Source: Chloroflexota bacterium (GTDB lineage Bacteria > Chloroflexota > UBA5177). From it: 32,840 nt of DNA. A program made the position numbers and the translations under genes. The stretch is from NCBI GenBank assembly GCA_025966365.1, contig JAICWV010000023.1, positions 1 to 32,840 of the forward strand, given 5' to 3'. Positions 15,970 through 24,007 of the stretch are shown here, in pieces (the stretch's first letter is position 1; the number at the start of each line of letters is the position of its first letter). The notes under the pieces were generated by a model, which worked only from the letters and a program-made list of their open reading frames with translations, searched no databases and was not told the DNA's origin.

Positions 15970-18900
15970 CGGCGGCCTCCTGCGGCGCACGACGTGCAGG
16001 GAACAGAGGTGCGCACGCTGCGCTCGAAAAGAACGGAGCCGGCACCGACGACCGCCACCGTCGCCTTGCGCGAGGTCGAGACCAGGGAGGTTCTGGCGAC
16101 ACCGTCCGCGCTGAGGCGAACGCGTCGCTGGTCGACCCTGCCGCCTGCCACCGTCCACGTCAGCGTCGCCCCCCTGGTGCCCGGAGCGTCGATCTGGAGC
16201 TCGTGTTTGGGGCGGAGCACAGTCAGCTGAAGCTGGGGAACGCGGACCGAGATGTTGCCGCTCGCGTCACCAATCTGGACAACCATGCCCGGCTCTATAT
16301 GCACGCGGCGATTATGACTGTCCAGCAGGTGCGTTGAAAAGGCGCCCGTGAGCGGATCGGAGGTGAGCCGCGCGGTCGCGAGTACCTTTCCCTTTCCGGA
16401 CACGGCGCGGATGCGTATCGCGCTTCCTCTGATCGTCTGGCCGGTGACGCGATTGGAATGTTCGTGAACAATGATGCCGCGTACCCGCTGGGAGGTGACG
16501 AAACCACTGCCGTTCGGGCTTTGCACCTCGGCGGTCGCGCTGTCCCCGATGCCGATTTTCGGGCCAGGGATGGAGAGAGACGCGTGGCCCGAGACGCCGG
16601 TCGCCAGTGCCCTCTGCCAGGGATTGGCCGGGCGGTTCCAGCGCACATTGACAGTGGCGTGGGGCGGCCCGGTCACTTCCAGGCTGGAAGCCCCGGAGCT
16701 GAGTGTCAATGCGAGCCTGGGCACAGCTGCTCGATAGCGGTGCCACTGCGTTCCGATGCTCACGTCGTCGCCCGGACTCAGGGGCACCGGATTTCCCGCC
16801 CGAACCAGAGCCACCCGGAAACTTCCGTCCGGCGCCGGGCTCAGCGACCGGGAGTACACCTCCCGGCCATGACGCCACACCTGCAGCGTTGAGCCGCGGC
16901 CGGCGATCCAGCCCGTGACACTGCTTCCGGCCAGATCGACCACCATGCCGGGGACATAGCCCGCCGCCGATTCCTGGTCGCCGCCTGCATCGACGGTCGA
17001 GGCGATGGCGAGGGCCCCGGCACCCAGGGGCTCCGGAAGCGAGACATGAAATCGGCCGGTGGTGTCCGTGCTGGAGATGATCTGCTGCACCGGCCCGCCG
17101 CCGGCCGGTATGACGGTGATGGGGACGCTCGATCCGGGCCGCGTTCGCCCGCTCAGCGACCGCGCATGGGCGTGCATCGAGAACGCGGCTACTGTCACCG
17201 ACGCCTGCCGTCCTCCGCTTCGTACCTCGACGACATCACCCGCGCGCACCGCAACCGGATCGCCGTTGCTGTTGTGAAGCATCACGACGAAGCCGCCGGT
17301 CTGGGGATCGGACGTCGTCTGGGCGGCCCCCGGCGCACGGCCCTGGCGGTTCACGGACACCGTAACGTTCTGTCCCGGGAGTGCGTACCCGGCCACCAGG
17401 GCGTGGCCGTTGACCGCCGTCACGAGCGGACGCCAGGCGTGAAGCGCTGATCGGAAGCCTACCGGCCAGAGCGAGGGGGCTTGCTGTTTGCCGAGCTGAA
17501 TCAGGACACTGTGTGCGAGACCGGTCTGTGCCGCGGTCAGGTCGTCCGGAGAGACCCCGGAGAGCGACGCGACGCCCGGGAGCGCTTCCAGCGTGGCCGA
17601 ATCGGCCGTGCCTCGTACCCACACGGCCGCAGCCGCGGGAATGATCTGATACCCACTGATCAGCCCCTGGGCACGGAGATCATCCAGATAGGGGACAAGA
17701 AGCTCGCCTTCCTGGGTGATGGCTGATTCCGTTCGCGCCAGAGCGGGGCCCGCGGTCAGCCCTGCGGACGGGGACGGGTCGGGAAGCGTCAGGAGAAGAA
17801 GACGGTCCACCGGAGGCAGCGAGCGGCTCCGGGTGGAAAGTGCCGGGAGCTTGAGGTGTAAACCGGCCGGGAAGGTGGGCCAGCCCGGCGGCGGGTTCAG
17901 AAGCAACGGATCGTGCCCGGGCAGCCAGAGGTAGGCGGCTGTCTCCCCGTTGAATGACTTCAACGGGTCGGCGCCGGATCCCGTCCACCCGTAGGGATCG
18001 GTCACATTGCAATTGTGGAAGACACTGAAGTGCAGGTGCGGGCCGGAAGAATTTCCCGTCGATCCGCTGATCCCGATCTCTTCTCCGGCCGTGACCTGGT
18101 CGCCTTTGTGGACCTCGAGAGTGCTCAGGTGGCCGTAGAGAGTGACATAGCCGTTGTGGTGGTTGATCAGGATCATCTGCCCGTATCCCTCGGATTCACT
18201 GGCTCCATTCCAGCCCGCATACGCGACCGTCCCGCCCGCAGCTGCCAGGACCCGCTGATAACTGATCCCGAAGTCGTAGCCGTTGTGCCCGTCGTAATTC
18301 ACGTATTGGCGCAGCGACGTCGACCAGTAGGCGGGGAAGAAATCGGACTCCTCGCCCTGGGAGGCGGACGCAACCAGTCCGTTGGCCAACACCATCCGTC
18401 CATCCATGGCGTAGTCGGGGTAGTCGTGGTCAACAAACGAGTTGATGGTTGCCCAGCCCCCGAATGGAGATATGAGGAACGGCTCGGCCGTGGGGTACTG
18501 CTTTTTTCCGCAGGAGAGCTGCTCCGGTGCCGAGGCGTCCGGGTTTCCGGTGCTACTGCCGAGCGAGGCGATTGACTCCGTGTTGTTGCCCGTGTCTGCC
18601 GTGTATCCCATCGGCGGGGTGGTGCCGGTGGAGGGTGCCGGCTGGGTTGTGGACGAGATGCTGCTGGAGGGGGTGACGGCCGTGGGTGCAGGAGACGGTC
18701 CCGTTGGCCCGGACGACGGCAGGGTGACCGTGGGCTGGATGGTGGCGACGAGGTGGGATGGCCTCTCACCACGCACGACCACGGGAGAGGTGTCCGGAAC
18801 AGGCTGCACCGGCGGCGCTTCCGTCGCCACCGGGATCGGGATGTCGGTGGGCGCGGACACGATGGGGGGCGGCTCGTTGGTCGGTGGCGGCTGAACGATA

Positions 18901-19007
18901 GGGGGTGGTTGTGGCGTTGATACGCCCGCCCCCGTGTCCGCCTGCACCGGCCCGCCGCCGAAGAGCACGAGAACGGTGGCAACGATGATGCAGCGTACGA
19001 CCGTCAC
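15966..19007 (-). CDS. Large secreted M23 peptidase with tandem beta-type repeats
   Basis: A 1013-residue secreted protein. GTG 19005-19007 is chosen: GGGAG lies 8 nt upstream and a signal peptide follows (VTVVRCIIVATVLVLFGGG, cut after PVQA near 23). Residues 24-160 are Pro/Thr/Ser-rich. About 235-335 is an M23/LytM zinc endopeptidase with both motifs intact: HNGYD (H241, D245) and HLHF (H324, H326), with GHLS and GISGSTGNSSGP between. About 424-491 resembles the I9 propeptide pattern of subtilases. About 531-1000 holds six divergent modules of 75-85 residues, several with T.SDP.TG.F and PG..V. The tail has PCTSC. Likely acts on peptidoglycan or as an adhesive wall protein. DUF192 is coupled downstream. 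Confidence 0.88.
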   Translation of the reverse strand: MTVVRCIIVATVLVLFGGGPVQADTGAGVSTPQPPPIVQPPPTNEPPPIVSAPTDIPIPVATEAPPVQPVPDTSPVVVRGERPSHLVATIQPTVTLPSSGPTGPSPAPTAVTPSSSISSTTQPAPSTGTTPPMGYTADTGNNTESIASLGSSTGNPDASAPEQLSCGKKQYPTAEPFLISPFGGWATINSFVDHDYPDYAMDGRMVLANGLVASASQGEESDFFPAYWSTSLRQYVNYDGHNGYDFGISYQRVLAAAGGTVAYAGWNGASESEGYGQMILINHHNGYVTLYGHLSTLEVHKGDQVTAGEEIGISGSTGNSSGPHLHFSVFHNCNVTDPYGWTGSGADPLKSFNGETAAYLWLPGHDPLLLNPPPGWPTFPAGLHLKLPALSTRSRSLPPVDRLLLLTLPDPSPSAGLTAGPALARTESAITQEGELLVPYLDDLRAQGLISGYQIIPAAAAVWVRGTADSATLEALPGVASLSGVSPDDLTAAQTGLAHSVLIQLGKQQAPSLWPVGFRSALHAWRPLVTAVNGHALVAGYALPGQNVTVSVNRQGRAPGAAQTTSDPQTGGFVVMLHNSNGDPVAVRAGDVVEVRSGGRQASVTVAAFSMHAHARSLSGRTRPGSSVPITVIPAGGGPVQQIISSTDTTGRFHVSLPEPLGAGALAIASTVDAGGDQESAAGYVPGMVVDLAGSSVTGWIAGRGSTLQVWRHGREVYSRSLSPAPDGSFRVALVRAGNPVPLSPGDDVSIGTQWHRYRAAVPRLALTLSSGASSLEVTGPPHATVNVRWNRPANPWQRALATGVSGHASLSIPGPKIGIGDSATAEVQSPNGSGFVTSQRVRGIIVHEHSNRVTGQTIRGSAIRIRAVSGKGKVLATARLTSDPLTGAFSTHLLDSHNRRVHIEPGMVVQIGDASGNISVRVPQLQLTVLRPKHELQIDAPGTRGATLTWTVAGGRVDQRRVRLSADGVARTSLVSTSRKATVAVVGAGSVLFERSVRTSVPCTSCAAGGRR

Positions 19008-19037
19008 GCCACAGACTCCCGCAAAATCACAGCACCG

Positions 19038-19043
19038 AGTATA
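19038..19043 (-). promoter_or_regulatory. Extended -10 promoter of the M23 gene
   Basis: TGCTATACT on the minus strand is an extended -10 (TGn plus TATACT); no good -35 is seen. The expected start is near 19031, leaving a 23-24 nt leader with GGGAG before the GTG. TATACTCGG here matches the rpsA promoter. Confidence 0.5.
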
Positions 19044-19087
19044 GCAGCCTCCCGGCGGCCCGCATCTGCACCCCAGATGAAGTGAGG

Positions 19088-19114
19088 GTGAACGCCCGAT
19101 GAGCGGGCGTTCAC
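19088..19114. promoter_or_regulatory. 27-bp dyad between divergent secreted-protein genes (candidate operator)
   Basis: Perfect 11-bp arms GTGAACGCCCG and CGGGCGTTCAC around ATGAG. It lies about 45 bp upstream of the M23 -10 and 8 bp upstream of the -35 of the plus-strand gene, the usual place for a regulator controlling both. No U-run follows on either strand, which argues against a terminator. Confidence 0.45.
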
Positions 19115-19121
19115 GAAATGG

Positions 19122-19150
19122 TTGCGAGAAATTCATATTCGGGGTAAGAT
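19122..19150 (+). promoter_or_regulatory. Candidate promoter of the Pro-Thr secreted protein gene
   Basis: TTGCGA (19122-19127), 17-bp spacer, TAAGAT (19145-19150); the start would be near 19157. It leaves a leader of about 95 nt before the GTG at 19253 with no clear Shine-Dalgarno. A moderate match only. Confidence 0.35.
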
Positions 19151-19252
19151 CGCTGTGAGTTCGTCTCCGTCCCCGCCTAAAGAGAAGACTCGCATTCCCT
19201 TTGCGGGAGCACGCTTCTGGCTGTCTCTGTCTCTCGTCGGCGCACATTCCGC

Positions 19253-21811
19253 GTGCTGACCACTATCTTTCTCATACTCTGTGTCGTCACGGGATTCGTG
19301 CCGGCTCAGCATTCGGCATCCGCGGCGGTGATAACCAAGAGCGATGGCGGGTGGTCCGGGACTGCATTGCTGCAGGTACGCGAGACGCACGCCCAGCCAC
19401 GGCAGGTGAACAACCCGACGTCGTCCTGTCTTCCCGGCGTGGCCATCGCCACTCCGACCCTCACGCCGTCGCCCACGCCGACGCCGATCCCCACGCGCAC
19501 CGGGACGCCCACTCCCGGCCCAAGCCCCACGCCGACGCCGGTCCCCACCATTCCCGGTGGGTTCACGCCCACGCCGACCGTGGTTCCAATCCAGACTCAG
19601 TGCGCAGTGAGCGCGCAGCCGCCCCTGGCATTTAACGAGCTCGGCAATCAGCACACCTTCACCTTCCTCTGCGGCAATGCGGTGACCCTGCTTCCCGGAC
19701 CCACCGCGAATCCCGCGCCGAGCACCGGGTGCTTCGATGTGCAGGCATCGGTGGTGGATATATCGGAAGGCGTGGACGTTCCCATTAGCGCGGCGTCGTG
19801 TGGCCCGTTTTCGGCAGCGATATCAACGACCGCCAGCTGCGCGGGTACGTATAACCCCATCTGCGCGGCCGGAACTACGGCGAGTAACGGCACGTGCCTG
19901 CCAGTTTGCCCGACGGGCGCGGTCATCCTCGGCACGACGTGCACGGTGCAGCCGGTAAACGGGGCATGTCCTTCGGGGTCGTCACCGGTCACGAACTCAT
20001 CCGGCGGTATTGCCTACTGCACGGTGCCGGCCAACAGCACGCCGACAATAAATAACGAAGTAACCGTCACCTTCAGTAGCGGCGCGCCGCACGCTTTCCT
20101 GGTTCAATTCACCGGTTTCCTCCCGACACGCGCGGATGGAACGTGTCCGCAGGGCACGACCTTTGTTGCATCCGCGCTCCTCGCTTCGGCGTCGAATACA
20201 TCACCGGGGTACAGCGGCCCCGCCTGCGCCTTTACCGTTGGCGCCGAAAAGAAGTATCTGGAAGCGAATGACCTCACGATTCACCCTCAGGGAGCCTGTG
20301 GCGCCGTGGTCGGCCCTGGCGAGTTCGGATTGCAAGAGGCCGCCCCCTGTTTCTTCACGGTTTCCGCGGCGGGACAGGTCATCCTCAAGTCGGGAGTCAA
20401 TTGTGCTGATGGATCGGAGCCCGCCACGGGCACGGATGCCACGGGCGCCGGATTCCCTACCGGCTCGACCTTCAGCTGTTCCGGTGGTGTGCTTGCGGTC
20501 GTCAATATCCCCATGTCCAATGTGCCCATTCGGGTGACCGCCACCAACGGCTTTTTCAGTCCCATCTGTTTTCCGCCAGAGCGTCTGGTGACCCCGACTG
20601 CCACGCCAGAACCCGGCACGGCGACGGAAACGCCGACAGCCACTCCGTCGGCCACCGACACACCGACGATCGTACCGTCGCCCACGCCGCTCGGCACGCC
20701 TCCACCGTTCTACTCCGAGACCCCCCTCTGCGGCCCGCCCGGCGTCTCGTTCCTGGACACGTTTACCACCTCGGCCAACCCGACACCCCCGATCGTCACG
20801 TACTCGGTGGCCCCCACCAGCGCCGTGGTGACCGAGGGCGGTGACGCGACAATCCGCGGCGTGTTTGTGGTCGACGGGAGCGCGATCTCCGGCGTCGATA
20901 TGTTCGTCACCGTCCACTACCCGGGCGGCGATCGGTTCTGCAGCGCCCTGACTCTCGGAGATGGCACCGCGGAGTGCTCCACCAACACCGATTCCACACC
21001 CCCGGGCACCAAGGTCGCGGTGGATGTGCAGTTCCAGTACGACTGTGCCGAGTTCACCGCCAGCACCAGCTTCGTGGTCGGCGGGCCGGGCACGCCCACG
21101 CCGGTTGCGGCCCCGCGGGGCACCGTGAACCAGGCCCGGGGCCCGACGGGAATCTGCGTGGTCCGTAGCGGCTACGGCGATCTCGTGGTCGAGGCATCGG
21201 CACGATCGACCACCAACACCCAGCCGCCGCTTTCATCCGGTCCGTTCACGTTGGGCGCGTTCGGCGTGCCCACGGCCACTCCGGCTCCTACCGCCACCGA
21301 AACGCTGGTGCCGACCAACACGCCGGTTCCGACCGCCACCAATACGCCGGTTCCCATCGCCGAGATGGCGACGCCGACCGAGACTCCTCCGCCAACCGAC
21401 ACAGCAACCCCCGCGCCGCCCACGGCCACCCCCGCTCCCACTTCGGCCCCTCGCCTTACCTGGGAAATCAACGCCGCCCGCGTGCAGAAGAAGGGGAGCC
21501 TGGCGAATATGAAGGGGATGAAAACCGTTCACCGCGGCCAGACGGTGTGGCTCTTCGTGTATTACACCGTGACTCGCGCGCCCAAGAAAATGTCGTTCTA
21601 CTCCACCTACGCCGTATTCCACGGTTCCTCGAGGGTGCGGAGTAAGACGTACAAGGGCACGCAGAACAAGAATGGGACCGGCCGTTTCGGCCGATATGAC
21701 GACTGGACCGCGCTGCGCACACAGCCGCTCGGTCGCTATACATTCAAGGCGAGCCTTCAGTTCGGCAAGAAGAAGAAGACCGCTACCTGGACGTTCAACG
21801 TCGTCCGCTAG
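19253..21811 (+). CDS. Large secreted protein with Pro-Thr linkers
   Basis: An 852-residue secreted protein of unknown function. GTG 19253 starts a signal peptide (TTIFLILCVVTGFVPA, cleavage after SASA near 24). Three Thr-Pro-rich linkers (about 66-111, 446-484 and 672-733, with PTATP and SPTPTP units) separate a Cys-rich globular region (about 112-440), a beta-rich domain (about 490-610, with VTEGGDATIRGVFVV), a short segment (611-671) and a basic C-terminal domain (735-852) with HRGQTVWLFVYY and repeated KKKK. The last resembles a beta-sandwich module. No catalytic motif was recognised. It has no sorting motif or membrane anchor; the basic end could bind the wall. Divergent from the M23 gene; ends 7 nt before the convergent regulator gene. 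Confidence 0.85.
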   Translation: MLTTIFLILCVVTGFVPAQHSASAAVITKSDGGWSGTALLQVRETHAQPRQVNNPTSSCLPGVAIATPTLTPSPTPTPIPTRTGTPTPGPSPTPTPVPTIPGGFTPTPTVVPIQTQCAVSAQPPLAFNELGNQHTFTFLCGNAVTLLPGPTANPAPSTGCFDVQASVVDISEGVDVPISAASCGPFSAAISTTASCAGTYNPICAAGTTASNGTCLPVCPTGAVILGTTCTVQPVNGACPSGSSPVTNSSGGIAYCTVPANSTPTINNEVTVTFSSGAPHAFLVQFTGFLPTRADGTCPQGTTFVASALLASASNTSPGYSGPACAFTVGAEKKYLEANDLTIHPQGACGAVVGPGEFGLQEAAPCFFTVSAAGQVILKSGVNCADGSEPATGTDATGAGFPTGSTFSCSGGVLAVVNIPMSNVPIRVTATNGFFSPICFPPERLVTPTATPEPGTATETPTATPSATDTPTIVPSPTPLGTPPPFYSETPLCGPPGVSFLDTFTTSANPTPPIVTYSVAPTSAVVTEGGDATIRGVFVVDGSAISGVDMFVTVHYPGGDRFCSALTLGDGTAECSTNTDSTPPGTKVAVDVQFQYDCAEFTASTSFVVGGPGTPTPVAAPRGTVNQARGPTGICVVRSGYGDLVVEASARSTTNTQPPLSSGPFTLGAFGVPTATPAPTATETLVPTNTPVPTATNTPVPIAEMATPTETPPPTDTATPAPPTATPAPTSAPRLTWEINAARVQKKGSLANMKGMKTVHRGQTVWLFVYYTVTRAPKKMSFYSTYAVFHGSSRVRSKTYKGTQNKNGTGRFGRYDDWTALRTQPLGRYTFKASLQFGKKKKTATWTFNVVR

Positions 21812-21818
21812 AGGCTCG

Positions 21819-22502
21819 CTAAAACTGAGGGCCGGTTCCCCGGTTCAGGTGGCTCACGGCTTCCACGCGGTTCCGCGCGTGCAGCTTGCGCAGGACGTTC
21901 TGCACGTGCTTCTTGACCGTCGATTCCGAGATGAACAACTTGTCGGCGATCTCTCGGTCGCGGGCACCCTGCGCGATCAGGTGCAGGATCTCGTCCTCGC
22001 GCTCCGTGAGGTTGGCCACCGCCGGCGTTTCCTGCTGCGGGGCGCCCTGTTGAATGAAACGAACCACCCGGGCAGCAATGGCCGGCGAGAGCGTCGACTC
22101 GCCGGCTGAAGTGCTGCGGATGGCGCGGATGAGGTCTTCAGGAGCAGCGTCTTTGGTCAGGAACCCTATGGCGCCGGCCTTGAGGGAGTTGAACAGGTTC
22201 TCGTCCGTGTCCGACACGGTGAGCATCACGATGCGCGATTCGGGGGACGCGTTCGCAATTTCTCCGGTCGCTGCCACGCCGCCCATCACCGGCATGTTCA
22301 CGTCCATGAGAACGACATCGGGCTTGAGCGCGCTCGCCTTGCGAACCGCCGACGCTCCGTCTTCAGCCTCGGCCACGACCTCCATGTCGGGCTCGGAATC
22401 CACGATTTCGCGGACACCACGCCGCCAGAAGACATGGTCGTCGACCAGCAGGACACGGATGGGCCCTTCCTCGCCCGGAGATTGTCGCTGTTCGTCGGTC
22501 AT
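21819..22502 (-). CDS. NarL/FixJ-family response regulator
   Basis: A 227-residue two-component regulator. The receiver (16-130) has DD21-22, phospho-acceptor D67 in VVLMDVNMP and K117 in FLTKDA. The LuxR/GerE HTH (about 163-222) has LTEREDEILHLIAQGARDRE and STVKKHVQNVLRKLHARNR. A Gln-rich linker joins them. ATG 22500-22502 has GGAGG 6 nt upstream. No histidine kinase is nearby, so the partner is elsewhere. It is the last gene of the minus-strand Hsp20-HD-regulator run, 24 nt after the HD gene. Targets are unknown; the adjacent convergent secreted protein gene is one candidate. Confidence 0.95.
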   Translation of the reverse strand: MTDEQRQSPGEEGPIRVLLVDDHVFWRRGVREIVDSEPDMEVVAEAEDGASAVRKASALKPDVVLMDVNMPVMGGVAATGEIANASPESRIVMLTVSDTDENLFNSLKAGAIGFLTKDAAPEDLIRAIRSTSAGESTLSPAIAARVVRFIQQGAPQQETPAVANLTEREDEILHLIAQGARDREIADKLFISESTVKKHVQNVLRKLHARNRVEAVSHLNRGTGPQF

Positions 22503-22526
22503 TCCATCCTCCTCATCGTCGCGGTC

Positions 22527-23390
22527 TCAGGAGAGGTTGTAGACGGGCAGGAGCCGCTTCTCGTTCTCTCCATCGATCCGCGCTTCTACTTGCACATACG
22601 GGGCAATGCCCGACGAGGTGATCTTGGGGCGCAACAGCTCGTCGAGCTGAAACAATCCAACTGAGTTGTTTAATACCACTTCTATCAGGATCGGGCGAGA
22701 CTCGCCCGACTTGATAATCACCCGCTCCACCGCCGCCGCGGAGAGGGAATGAATGTTCACCGCCCCGTGCTCGAAGGGTATCCGCGACCGACCCTGGGTC
22801 ATGTCCAGGGCGTCGCCCACCTTCACAGCACTGGCTTCGATGGTATAGGTCCGCTCGTCGGAGCGGTGGGCGATCACGGCGTGCAGCGCCTCGCTCACGA
22901 CGATCGTCCGTTGCGGCTCCTCGTAGATCGTGTCAAGGAGTCTCCGCGCGATGGGGGCGCCCAGGATCAGGCTGTAGGTCTCGTGCTCGTGCCGGTGAAT
23001 CGACATGCCGATATCGTGGAGCGCCGCTCCCAGCACGACGACGATCTCCGCATCTTCCGCGGTGAGTCCGTAATCGCTGACGATGTTGGGTTGGATGCCG
23101 CCATCCACCAGGAGCCGAAGCAGCTTGAGCGATATGTTGGCGACGATCCGGACGTGGGTCGGACCGTGATCGCTCATGCCCGAGCGGTCGACGGCATTGA
23201 TGTTCGCGCACCGCCAGAGTTGGTGGAGTGAAGTGTCGGCGTTGATGGCGTCCAGGAGCAATTGCAGCCTGGCGTTCCGCCGGGCGGGCACGTAGAACAG
23301 CGGCCGCTGCGCGCGCTCGGTTTCGCCTTCGCTCTGAGGGTAGGCGATCTCCGAGCCCTGAGCAACAACCGGCTCCGTGTCCGTCGTCAT
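22527..23390 (-). CDS. HD-domain phosphohydrolase-like protein
   Basis: A 287-residue cytoplasmic protein. The HD metal site is visible: H75 and H79 in SDHGPTHVRIV, H125-D126 in GAALHDIGMS, with H133, H136 (HRHEHE) and D193/D196 (VGDALD) as further candidates, so catalysis looks possible. The C-terminal part (about 210-287) forms an extra beta-rich region with no match I recognise. The substrate is unknown; HD proteins often hydrolyse nucleotides or cyclic dinucleotides. ATG 23388-23390 with GAGGG 4 nt upstream starts 7 nt after the Hsp20 stop. Sits between hsp20 and the response regulator gene, hinting at a stress or signalling unit. Confidence 0.85.
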   Translation of the reverse strand: MTTDTEPVVAQGSEIAYPQSEGETERAQRPLFYVPARRNARLQLLLDAINADTSLHQLWRCANINAVDRSGMSDHGPTHVRIVANISLKLLRLLVDGGIQPNIVSDYGLTAEDAEIVVVLGAALHDIGMSIHRHEHETYSLILGAPIARRLLDTIYEEPQRTIVVSEALHAVIAHRSDERTYTIEASAVKVGDALDMTQGRSRIPFEHGAVNIHSLSAAAVERVIIKSGESRPILIEVVLNNSVGLFQLDELLRPKITSSGIAPYVQVEARIDGENEKRLLPVYNLS

Positions 23391-23397
23391 CGTCCCT

Positions 23398-23883
23398 CTA
23401 GCGCTCGGGGCCGTCGTGCAGACCCTGGCGGGTCGTATGGTGGCCGCTGTGTCCCTGCTCGACGGCGATGGAGGACTCCATGTGCCGGAGAGGGATTCGA
23501 ACCGGGCGAGAGCGCATGGACTTGGGAAGGCTCAGCGCCAGAATACCGTTGCTGTGACTGGCATTTGCGTGTTCGCCGTCGACATCGACCGGCAGCTCGA
23601 TGACACGCTCGTACGGCCCATAGCTCCACTCCCGAACCAGGTAGCGGCGGGCGTCCTGTCCCGGGCCGCGCAGGGAAGCGCGCAGCGTTACCTGTTTTCC
23701 CAGGATTTCGATATCAATATTTTCGGCTTCCACGCCGGGCATGGGAGCGATGATGAGGACGTCTTCGTCGGTCTCATACACGTTGACCGGGATATGTTGC
23801 GTCCCGTCTGACGACAGTCCCTTGCCCGAAAGCTGGTCGTTCGCAAATCGCCATAGAAAGTCCGCTGGACCCCGGTCACTCAT
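23398..23883 (-). CDS. Hsp20/alpha-crystallin small heat-shock protein
   Basis: A 161-residue ATP-independent chaperone. The alpha-crystallin domain spans about 29-125 (HIPVNVYETDEDVLIIAPMP, later YGPYERVIELPVDVD and the signature SNGILALSLPKS). The C-terminal tail has VRIPL, a partial I-x-I type anchor motif, then a hydrophilic His-rich extension. ATG 23881-23883 is chosen because GGGGAGGG lies just upstream; a longer reading runs into tRNA-Thr. No promoter is seen in the 35 nt between the tRNA and the ATG, so transcription probably starts further upstream. First of the three-gene Hsp20-HD-regulator run. Confidence 0.92.
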   Translation of the reverse strand: MSDRGPADFLWRFANDQLSGKGLSSDGTQHIPVNVYETDEDVLIIAPMPGVEAENIDIEILGKQVTLRASLRGPGQDARRYLVREWSYGPYERVIELPVDVDGEHANASHSNGILALSLPKSMRSRPVRIPLRHMESSIAVEQGHSGHHTTRQGLHDGPER

Positions 23884-23918
23884 TGCCGCCCTCCCCTGGC
23901 TCGCTGAACTGGGAAGTC

Positions 23919-23993
23919 TGGAGCCGACGACCGGACTTGAACCGGTAACCCCCTGTTTACAAGACAGGCGCTCTGCCCTTGAGCTACGTCGGC
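23919..23993 (-). tRNA. tRNA-Thr (anticodon TGT)
   Basis: Minus-strand cloverleaf: acceptor GCCGACG/CGTCGGC, anticodon arm CCTGTCTTGTAAACAGG with anticodon TGT, T arm ACCGGTTCAAGTCCGGT, discriminator T and encoded CCA. TAGAAT at 24005-24010, on the rlmB stop codon, could be its -10, with a start near 23998; no -35 is seen. It could equally be excised from the rlmB transcript. Confidence 0.96.
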
Positions 23994-24007
23994 ACGTCAG
24001 GTCCATT

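Noticed and set aside
19008-19136. Longer start (ATG 19134-19136) for the M23 gene
   Set aside because: It would add a Cys/Arg-rich segment before the signal peptide and span the dyad and the extended -10; GTG 19007 has a Shine-Dalgarno and leaves a clean signal peptide.
19440-19600. CRISPR-like or satellite repeat
   Set aside because: The repetitive ACGCCGACGCC pattern is in-frame coding for Thr-Pro linkers; units are irregular and there are no spacers. The same holds near 20590 and 21270.
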